This document shows, piece after piece, positions 58,410 through 64,000 of a DNA stretch of 64,000 nucleotides. Every line of letters begins with the position of its first letter. Position 1 is the first letter of the stretch. The notes beneath the pieces were generated by a model, which was given only the letters and a program-made list of their open reading frames with translations, was not told where the DNA came from and searched no databases. This DNA is from Nostoc edaphicum CCNP1411 (GTDB taxonomy: Bacteria; Cyanobacteriota; Cyanobacteriia; Cyanobacteriales; Nostocaceae). The position numbers and the translations under genes are program-made. The stretch is taken from NCBI RefSeq assembly GCF_014023275.1, contig NZ_CP054698.1, positions 4,464,001 through 4,528,000 of the forward strand, given 5' to 3'.

Positions 58410-58772
58410 TTAAAAATTTTCTGAAGACATATCTCCAGTACCGCCCTCTCCATCTCGCTTAGAGCCTAATAAATCTAGTTGGTCTACTCTAATAATCGGT
58501 GTAGAACGGTTTGCTCCTGTTTGGCGATCGCTCCATGTGTCAAACTTTAAGGAACCTTTGATGCCAATTAGACTTCCCTTGCGGACATAATTACCTGCTA
58601 CCTCAGCCGTCTTATCCCATAATTCCAATGTGAACCAGTCAGGTTCATCGCTGTTGCGCGATCGCCTTTTTACCGCTAGTGTCAATCTACACTTCACACT
58701 ACCAGACTCAAAATACTTTATATCAGGGTCGCCGCCTACACGACCAACAAGAGTGACAATATTGATACTCAT
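58410..58772 (-). CDS. ssb: Single-stranded DNA-binding protein
   Basis: An OB-fold protein of 120 residues that coats single-stranded DNA in replication and repair. The N-terminal VTLVGRVGGDPDIKYFESG, the DWFTLELWDKTAEVAGNYV core (about 45-63) and the GSLKFDTWSDRQTG segment are clear. The acidic tail ends MSSENF instead of the DDDIPF-type tip of E. coli SSB, so partner recruitment may differ. Divergent from mreB. Confidence 0.95.
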   Translation of the reverse strand: MSINIVTLVGRVGGDPDIKYFESGSVKCRLTLAVKRRSRNSDEPDWFTLELWDKTAEVAGNYVRKGSLIGIKGSLKFDTWSDRQTGANRSTPIIRVDQLDLLGSKRDGEGGTGDMSSENF

Positions 58773-59109
58773 AACGTGTTACCTTTCAGTACAAGTGTAC
58801 TTATTAATTGCGACTTCCATCATAGCGAATTGTGAAACACTTGAAAATAATGTGTTAAACAGTTAACAATATAGTTGACTTGAAAAATTATACACACTAC
58901 TTGGAGAAACACATAAAAGTATACGGATATACTAAGCGAACCAGAGAATATCAAAAAACAGATGCCTGAGACATACTAAATATTCCTGGGAATCATATAA
59001 AAATATAGTCTAGTTTACTCAACTCAGGATACAAACGTAATCCAATCTGGCACGATTAACTCTGACCATTGTAGTCAAAAAGTATCGCACATAGGGGGCT
59101 TAGAGAAGC
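58773..59109. other. Divergent control region of ssb and mreBCD
   Basis: 337 bases with a near-perfect 16-base palindrome TGTTAAACAGTTAACA at 58853-58868 that is a candidate operator. The rest is AT-rich. No gene was seen. Confidence 0.5.
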
Positions 59110-60153
59110 GTGGGCATTTTTAGGAACTTTCGCACATCATGGGATATGGGTATCGACCTCGGTACCGCTAACACCCTGGTTTATGTATCTGGTAAAGGTA
59201 TTGTACTACAAGAGCCTTCTGTAGTTGCTATCGATGTCAACGAAAAGGTGGCACTAGCAGTCGGAGAAGAAGCCAAAAAAATGCTCGGTCGCACACCTGG
59301 AAATGTGATTGCCCTCCGCCCTTTGCGAGATGGTGTAATCGCTGACTTTGAGATAGCCGAGCTGATGCTAAAAAGCTTTATTCAGCGTGTAAATGAAGGT
59401 AAAACTTTAGTTTTACCCCGGATTGTCATTGGTATTCCCAGTGGTGTCACAGGGGTAGAAAGGCGAGCTGTAATGGATGCAGCTCACCAAGCAGGAGCAA
59501 GAAAAGTATATTTAATTGATGAACCTGTAGCCGCGGCTATCGGTGCAGGACTACCTGTTGCCGAAGCAACTGGCAACATGATCATTGATATTGGTGGTGG
59601 TACAACTGAAGTTGCAGTGTTGAGTCTCCAAGGTACAGTGATCAGCGAATCAGTACGCATTGCTGGAGATGAACTGACTGAAGCGATCATTCAGTATATT
59701 AAGAAAGTTCATAACTTAGTTATTGGTGAACGTACTGCCGAGGATATCAAGATTCGGATGGGTTCTGCCTATCCAACTAATGATGATAATGATGCCATGA
59801 TGGAAGTCCGAGGTTTACACCTGCTTTCTGGTCTACCACGAACTGTAACGATCAAAGGGCCAGAAATCCGTGAAAGCATGTTAGAACCGCTATCAGTAAT
59901 TATAGAAGCTGTAAAGCGGACACTGGAACGCACACCTCCAGAACTAGCAGCAGATATCATTGACAGAGGTATTATGTTAGCTGGTGGCGGTGCTTTGCTC
60001 AAAGGCATAGATACCCTCATTAGCCATGAAACAGGGATTGTAACCCACATTGCAGCTGATCCTTTAAGCTGTGTTGTGCTGGGAACAGGTCGTGTGTTAG
60101 AAAACTTTAAACAGTTGGAACGAGTTGTCACTGAAAGCTCTCGGAATATGTAA
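59110..60153 (+). CDS. mreB: Rod-shape actin MreB
   Basis: Bacterial actin that guides lateral cell-wall growth, 347 residues. The ATPase motifs are complete: phosphate-1 DLGTANTLVYVSGKG (16-30), phosphate-2 MIIDIGGGTTEVAVLS (about 157-172) and the adenosine motif MLAGGGALLKGID (about 289-301). GTG 59110 is chosen because MreB proteins begin (M)GIFRNF; GGGGCTTAGAG stands upstream. It is the first gene of mreB-mreC-mreD. In filamentous cyanobacteria MreB sets cell shape but is not needed for growth. Confidence 0.97.
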   Translation: MGIFRNFRTSWDMGIDLGTANTLVYVSGKGIVLQEPSVVAIDVNEKVALAVGEEAKKMLGRTPGNVIALRPLRDGVIADFEIAELMLKSFIQRVNEGKTLVLPRIVIGIPSGVTGVERRAVMDAAHQAGARKVYLIDEPVAAAIGAGLPVAEATGNMIIDIGGGTTEVAVLSLQGTVISESVRIAGDELTEAIIQYIKKVHNLVIGERTAEDIKIRMGSAYPTNDDNDAMMEVRGLHLLSGLPRTVTIKGPEIRESMLEPLSVIIEAVKRTLERTPPELAADIIDRGIMLAGGGALLKGIDTLISHETGIVTHIAADPLSCVVLGTGRVLENFKQLERVVTESSRNM

Positions 60154-60184
60154 CAAAAAAAATATCAGACTTGAGTTCTATTTG

Positions 60185-60226
60185 AGTTCTATTTGGGTTT
60201 TATATAAATAGAATCCAAGTAGAACT
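60185..60226 (+). promoter_or_regulatory. 19-bp hairpin between mreB and mreC
   Basis: AGTTCTATTTGGGTTTTAT (60185-60203) pairs with ATAGAATCCAAGTAGAACT (60208-60226) with three G-U pairs and a 4-base loop. No T tract follows, so transcription should pass on to mreC. Candidate RNA-processing or attenuating element that could set mreB:mreC ratios; inferred. Confidence 0.65.
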
Positions 60227-60254
60227 TAATTTATATAAATATACAAAGGTATAT

Positions 60255-61049
60255 ATGGTAACAATACGGCGTTGGTGGGATCGTAAAGGATTGCAAATCG
60301 GGTTGTTAGCTCTAGTAGTTGGTAGTGCTTGGATATTACGACAGACTCAAGGTGAATTGGTACTTGAGACCTACCAGGCAATTACTCGTCCATTAGAGAT
60401 GTTGCAGTCAGGGCCAACTCGAGAAGAACGTCTCAGAGATGCCCGGATATCAGAATTGCAAACCCGTATAGTAGATTTGGAAAGTCAAAAGACAAAGCTA
60501 CAAGATTTATTAGGCTATGTAGAAAAAGAGCCTCTGGCATCACGGCCAATTCCTGCACGGGTGATAGGACGTAGTGCTGACCAGTGGTGGCAACAAGTTA
60601 CCCTGAATCGCGGTGCGAATGCAGGGATTCAGGAAGGCTTCATAGTCAAGGCCGATGGCGGTTTGGTGGGTTTAGTGGAAAGCGTAACTCCCAATACTAG
60701 TCGCGTGTTGTTAATCAGTGACCTCAAGAGTCAAGTGGGTGTATCCATTAGCCGCACGGCTGCTAAAGGTGTTTTGCGAGGAGATTCTTCTGCGGAAGCT
60801 GTGCTGGAATTTTATGAAAAAGTCCCAAATGTGAAAGTGGGAGATTTAGTTTCCACATCTACTTATAGTCAGAAATTTCCATCCGGCTTGGCAGTAGGAC
60901 GAATCAAGTCGCTGGATTTAAAGAAACTCCCAGCATCAGTGGCAAAAATAGAGCTTTTTCCGCCAATCCGTTCTCTCGATTGGGTAGCTGTTTATCCAAA
61001 GCCAGAAAACCAAGAGTCGGCAAATCAAGTGCCGCAAAAGTCTAAGTAA
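60255..61049 (+). CDS. mreC: Cell-shape protein MreC
   Basis: A periplasmic scaffold anchored in the inner membrane, 264 residues. One N-terminal membrane segment (GLQIGLLALVVGSAWIL, about residues 12-28), a coiled coil (RISELQTRIVDLESQKTKL) and the MreC beta domains with GRSADQWWQQVTLNRGANAG and SDLKSQVGVSISRT. It links MreB filaments to the elongasome enzymes. It begins 101 bases after mreB, with a hairpin in the gap. Confidence 0.93.
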   Translation: MVTIRRWWDRKGLQIGLLALVVGSAWILRQTQGELVLETYQAITRPLEMLQSGPTREERLRDARISELQTRIVDLESQKTKLQDLLGYVEKEPLASRPIPARVIGRSADQWWQQVTLNRGANAGIQEGFIVKADGGLVGLVESVTPNTSRVLLISDLKSQVGVSISRTAAKGVLRGDSSAEAVLEFYEKVPNVKVGDLVSTSTYSQKFPSGLAVGRIKSLDLKKLPASVAKIELFPPIRSLDWVAVYPKPENQESANQVPQKSK

Positions 61050-61075
61050 ATTCTTCCTTGAAAATCCATAGAAAA

Positions 61076-61702
61076 ATGAAGATTCCTGCATTTGGTGTTA
61101 GCAGGCAGAAAAAGCCAAAATCGTCAGAACGAAAGCGAAAATCAAAATTCCAAATCCAGCCGCTTTCTCGTTGGCATCCCGGCATACGTCAACTGTTGGG
61201 TTGGATAGTGACGATTGGATCTGTACTGTTATGTTTACTATTATTACCAACCCGGTTCCCAGGTATGGAATTATTGGGAATTGGCCCTAACTGGCTGTTA
61301 ATTTGGGTGGTAGCTTGGAGTGTGAAGCGCACGGTGTTTGCCGGAGCATTGGCAGGTATAGTTCTAGGGCTACTTCAAGATTCAATGACATCGCCTAACC
61401 CTACTCATGCCCTCAGTTTAGGTATAGTGGGGATTTTAACTAGTCTGCTCCAGAAACAGCGTTTTATCGAAGAAGATTTTATTTCAATTGCTGTAATTGT
61501 CTTTATTATGGCAGTTTTGGCAGAAACTATCTTTGGGTTGCAATTAACTTTGATAGGCGATGAGCGCAAGGTAACAGATATTTGGACGTATTACCAGCGT
61601 GTCGCTCTTGCCTCTGCCATTCTTAGTAGTTTATGGGCACCTGTAGTTTATTACCCTTTGAACCGTTGGTGGCAGCGGATAAAATTATTGGAACAGTCTT
61701 GA
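61076..61702 (+). CDS. mreD: Cell-shape protein MreD
   Basis: An integral membrane partner of MreC, 208 residues. The N-terminal 45 residues are basic (KKPKSSERKRKSKFQIQ), followed by five or so hydrophobic helices (from about 47 on, including LGWIVTIGSVLLCLLLL and AGALAGIVLGLLQDSM). The motif NWLLIWVVAWSVKR is typical. The start is uncertain: ATG 61076 is used; a TTG at 61058 in frame, 8 bases after mreC, would add six residues. Last gene of the mre operon. Confidence 0.88.
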   Translation: MKIPAFGVSRQKKPKSSERKRKSKFQIQPLSRWHPGIRQLLGWIVTIGSVLLCLLLLPTRFPGMELLGIGPNWLLIWVVAWSVKRTVFAGALAGIVLGLLQDSMTSPNPTHALSLGIVGILTSLLQKQRFIEEDFISIAVIVFIMAVLAETIFGLQLTLIGDERKVTDIWTYYQRVALASAILSSLWAPVVYYPLNRWWQRIKLLEQS

Positions 61703-61720
61703 ACTATTTAAAATAATCTA

Positions 61721-61820
61721 TAGGAATCCGACTGAAATTTTGAAGGCGTGCTGAGAGTGAAAGTCTTATTCAGTTAAGATTTTATTTTTAAATCTTTTCA
61801 CTAATCAAACTGGATTCCTA
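61721..61820. mobile_element. MITE-like 100-bp element related to the IS630 ends
   Basis: Inverted ends TAGGAATCC (61721) and GGATTCCTA (61820). Read inward, the right end (TAGGAATCCAGTTTGATT then AGTGAAAAG) matches the IS630 terminal repeat at about 21 of 27 positions, and the left end about 17 of 26. A TA precedes the left end; TT, not TA, follows the right. No coding capacity. A non-autonomous passenger mobilised by an IS630 transposase is likely. Confidence 0.55.
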
Positions 61821-62056
61821 TTAGGACTGGTTGATAAACCGAGTGGTTCATATTTTTGTCGAACTAGCCTGTGCAATATGTTTTGATCGGCATGGAAGCT
61901 GTAATGCTTCCTGTCAACGAGATGATCAAGGAATTGATTGACTACCGCGACTCACTCAAAACTCAAAGCTAACGTCAGTGAACAGGGTGAAAAAATTGCT
62001 AGGTGGTAAACACATCCTTTCTAAGAGGATGTTTGAAAAGTCTAAATTATTACTTG

Positions 62057-62222
62057 CCTGGCGACTAGAAGTCGCGGCTACATAGACAAAACCTGCCTTT
62101 CCTTGCGGAACGCTACGCGAACGCAGGTTAAAAACCCATGATTTTGTATTAGTCCACGAAGGTGGACTTCTCTGCGAGACGCTACTCGCGTTCGTTTGTG
62201 TAGTAGCGAATTATATTCGCCC
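62057..62222. repeat. Dispersed palindromic repeat block
   Basis: Contains GGCGACTAGAAGTCGCGGCT, ACAAAACCTGCC with AACGCAGGTT, GGAACGCTACGCGAACGCAG, GTCCACGAAGGTGGAC and CGAATTATATTCG, each self-complementary. This composite is a well-known kind of repeat in Nostoc spacers. Confidence 0.7.
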
Positions 62223-62401
62223 AAAACTTTTCAAATAACCTCTAAGGCTTATGGCTTATGAGTAAAGTAGTAAACCTGTTGTTCCAGGAATTGTGTAAAA
62301 TAATTCCCCTGACCTGATGTTATTAACCCTTCTATATGAAGGGTTTTGAAACCTAAAGTTTCAGTTACCCTAAAGTTGATATATAAAAGAGCAATTTTCA
62401 A

Positions 62402-62872
62402 ATGACCATTTACTTTTATAAGGTTTGGCAGCCTTATGGCTGTTTTTCTAACTTTTCTCCCCACGGAATCCACATCCAGGGTACTTATTGGCCAACGGTT
62501 GAGCATTATTATCAAGCACAAAAGTTTGTAGCCAGCAGGGATGCAGTAATTATACCTATCATCCATGCTGCCGCCACACCAGAAGAAGCTGCTGCTTTGG
62601 GAAGATGTAGCGATCGCCAACTCCGTCGAGACTGGGATTTAGTTAAAACTCAAATTATGCGAGAAGCTGTACTCAAAAAGTTTCTCACCCATGCTGATAT
62701 TAGAGAAGTTCTTCTGAGGACAGGTGATGAGATTTTGGTTGAAAATTCTCCAACCGATTCTTTCTGGGGCTGTGGTGCTAATAAAGCCGGACAAAATCAT
62801 CTCGGTAAAACTCTCATGAGTGTACGTGAAGAAATTCGTAATTTACTATCTTTAACGGTAATTTACGAATAA
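62402..62872 (+). CDS. NADAR (YbiA-type) family protein
   Basis: A 156-residue protein of the NADAR/YbiA superfamily, linked to ADP-ribose and riboflavin-intermediate chemistry; E. coli YbiA removes reactive early riboflavin intermediates. The conserved FYKVWQPYGCFSNFSPHGI (about 5-23), TYWPTVEHYYQAQKF (about 28-42, with the catalytic Glu), and SFWGCGANKAGQNHLGKTLM (about 120-139) are complete. No toxin or sensor gene stands next to it, so a riboflavin housekeeping role is simplest. Confidence 0.92.
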   Translation: MTIYFYKVWQPYGCFSNFSPHGIHIQGTYWPTVEHYYQAQKFVASRDAVIIPIIHAAATPEEAAALGRCSDRQLRRDWDLVKTQIMREAVLKKFLTHADIREVLLRTGDEILVENSPTDSFWGCGANKAGQNHLGKTLMSVREEIRNLLSLTVIYE

Positions 62873-63422
62873 TTTAATCAAAATAGTTACGTTCAACATA
62901 AAATCAGCAATTAAACGGGGAATAGTAAAATTCCCCAGTCAAAAATATTATAAAAAGTTGCCAATAATTTAGTTATTTATTTTGAAAATTTTAATTAATT
63001 GAATTAATGACTAAAAGTGGTAAAAAATATTTTTATTTCAAAGCAATTATGAAGGCATCAAGTTGGGTGATATCACTGAAATAGTTTGATGATTAAAAAT
63101 ATAAAATTAATAAGTGTCTATGAATAAGATTTTCTCAACTTTAGACTTATGAGGATGTTTGGAAAGTATTTAATGATATTCAAAATGCTTTGAGATTTTC
63201 CTAAATAACTTTATAAATCTACGGTATAAAACAAAACATCTAATACATATCAAGTATATTTGAATACCATTGAAAAAACCTTTGCAACAGATATATACCT
63301 CTAGCAACCTATTTTTAGCAAATATGTCGCGAAATGGGATGAAAATCAAAGCATTGTAAGTTGAAAATTCTGATCAGAGACAATTGTAAAAAAATATACT
63401 TCAGTCATAGTGTATATAGATA
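62873..63422. other. AT-rich spacer before the bilin-GAF gene
   Basis: 550 bases, strongly AT-rich, with no recognisable gene, RNA or repeat. It should contain the promoter of the GAF protein gene, but no clear -35/-10 pair stands out. Confidence 0.45.
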
Positions 63423-64000
63423 ATGACATTTACCGATAAACCAAACGAGTCGCAGCAAAGCTTATACCAAGAAGGTTTACTGCACCGAATGACAAAACAG
63501 ATCAGGCGATCGCTCGACCTCCAAGAGATATTAACAACTACCGTTAGCGAAGTGCGTTTGTTTTTGGGTGCAGATCGGGTAAAGGTGTATCGCTTTGATG
63601 CTGATGGTAGTGGTGAAGTCATTGCTGAATCTATCCATGAACAGCGTCTGCCATCTTTATTGGGGTTACGTTTCCCAGTTCATGATATTCCAGAAGCAGC
63701 TAGAGACATGTTTCTGTTAGCCGGACAACGCGTGATTGTCGATGTGGCTAATCGTAAGACAGGGTTATCGCCTCTACAGTCAAAAGAAACTGGCAAACGT
63801 CTCCAAACTAATATCTACTATCGGCAAGTAGACCCATGCCATATTCAATACCTACAGGCAATGGGCGTGCAGTCATCGTTGGTTGTGCCAATTTTACATT
63901 CCGATCTACAAGAACAATCGGCAAAGCCTAAATTGTGGGGATTATTGGTATCTCACCACAGTGAACCGCGAAAGATTTTAAAGCGGGAACTGAAAGTATT
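63423..64000 (+). CDS. Phytochrome-family GAF photosensor, 5' part (runs off window)
   Basis: 192 codons are inside the window; the frame is open at the end. A short N-terminus is followed by a GAF domain from about residue 27: LDLQEILTTTVSEVRLFLGA, ADRVKVYRFDADGSGEV, the phytochrome-like HDIPEAARDMFLLAG (87-101, DIP motif) and VDPCHIQYLQAMGVQSSLVV with the bilin-attachment cysteine C139 followed by His140. This is the canonical Cys-His pair of phytochrome/cyanobacteriochrome GAF domains. Output domains (usually more GAF/PAS and a histidine kinase) lie beyond the window. Confidence 0.9.
   Translation, partial: MTFTDKPNESQQSLYQEGLLHRMTKQIRRSLDLQEILTTTVSEVRLFLGADRVKVYRFDADGSGEVIAESIHEQRLPSLLGLRFPVHDIPEAARDMFLLAGQRVIVDVANRKTGLSPLQSKETGKRLQTNIYYRQVDPCHIQYLQAMGVQSSLVVPILHSDLQEQSAKPKLWGLLVSHHSEPRKILKRELKV

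Larger units (their letters stand above)
61703..62401. other. Spacer after mreD with a MITE-like element and dispersed repeats
   Basis: About 700 bases. It begins with a 100-bp element whose ends resemble the IS630 termini of this window (listed separately). At 61871-61972 a 33-codon frame reads GMEAVMLPVNEMIKELIDYR, possibly a gene remnant. A large dispersed palindromic repeat occupies 62057-62222. No full gene was found. Confidence 0.5.

Noticed and set aside
61871..61972. A 33-codon frame reading GMEAVMLPVNEMIKELIDYR
   Set aside because: The codon choice looks gene-like, but it is too short, starts at GTG without a ribosome site and matches no family I know; possibly a remnant.
62249..62620. 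A 123-codon minus-strand frame over the NADAR gene
   Set aside because: It is antisense to a conserved NADAR protein and has no features of its own.

Overview
The window reads as chromosomal DNA of a filamentous, heterocyst-forming cyanobacterium of the Nostoc/Anabaena type. The evidence is the frequent HIP1 octamer (GCGATCGC) in genes and spacers, long heptamer-type tandem repeats in the spacers, a CIRCE-controlled groESL operon, a Mo-nitrogenase C-terminal-domain protein, solanesyl-diphosphate synthase, tandem AmiC-type amidases, an NhaS3-like antiporter and a bilin-binding GAF protein. No rRNA, tRNA or CRISPR array was recognised.

Layout. 0.3-3.2 kb: a frameshifted thioredoxin-like ferredoxin remnant diverges from CIRCE-groES-groEL. 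3.2-6.7 kb: a small accessory block with a HEPN-like protein, an 888-residue double P-loop ATPase of the KGGVGR class and a solitary HicB-like antitoxin. 6.8-11.7 kb: a methyltransferase and the urease cluster ureD-ureA-[unrelated membrane ORF]-ureB-ureC. 11.7-16.5 kb: a second accessory block with an Rpn/PD-(D/E)XK-type protein, a complete IS630-family insertion sequence and an HTH-NACHT NTPase whose 3' end was cut by that IS. 16.8-26 kb: a response-regulator/histidine kinase, aldehyde dehydrogenase, sulfite-oxidase-like enzyme, L32, a membrane protein, a caspase-fold protein with both catalytic residues replaced, a Mo-nitrogenase C-terminal protein and an SLC13/ArsB-like permease.

26-35 kb is a core block: asd-dapA-rnj on the minus strand, divergent from tig-clpP-clpX on the plus strand. 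35-47 kb is mixed metabolism and envelope: alpha/beta hydrolase, FAD monooxygenase with its GntR regulator, dienelactone hydrolase, an S1-domain protein, a membrane desaturase between two related hairpins, an NmrA-like SDR, an HlyD-type fusion protein and a subtilisin-like protease with a tandem-repeat tail. 47-57 kb holds sds, murI and two tandem amiC genes (peptidoglycan remodelling), then an Na+/H+ antiporter. 57-64 kb holds a SIMPL protein, ssb, the mreBCD cell-shape operon, a NADAR protein and the start of a phytochrome-family GAF gene that runs off the window.

Two points stand out. First, an IS630 element with 27-bp terminal inverted repeats (25/27 matching) and a TA duplication lies in the last codons of the NACHT gene. 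Its terminal TAG is now the NACHT stop codon, and the 15 displaced codons are still readable in frame on the far side of the IS. Second, the HEPN-like/KGGVGR-ATPase pair has the build of an uncharacterised two-gene defence or stress module. Its function is inferred from architecture only.
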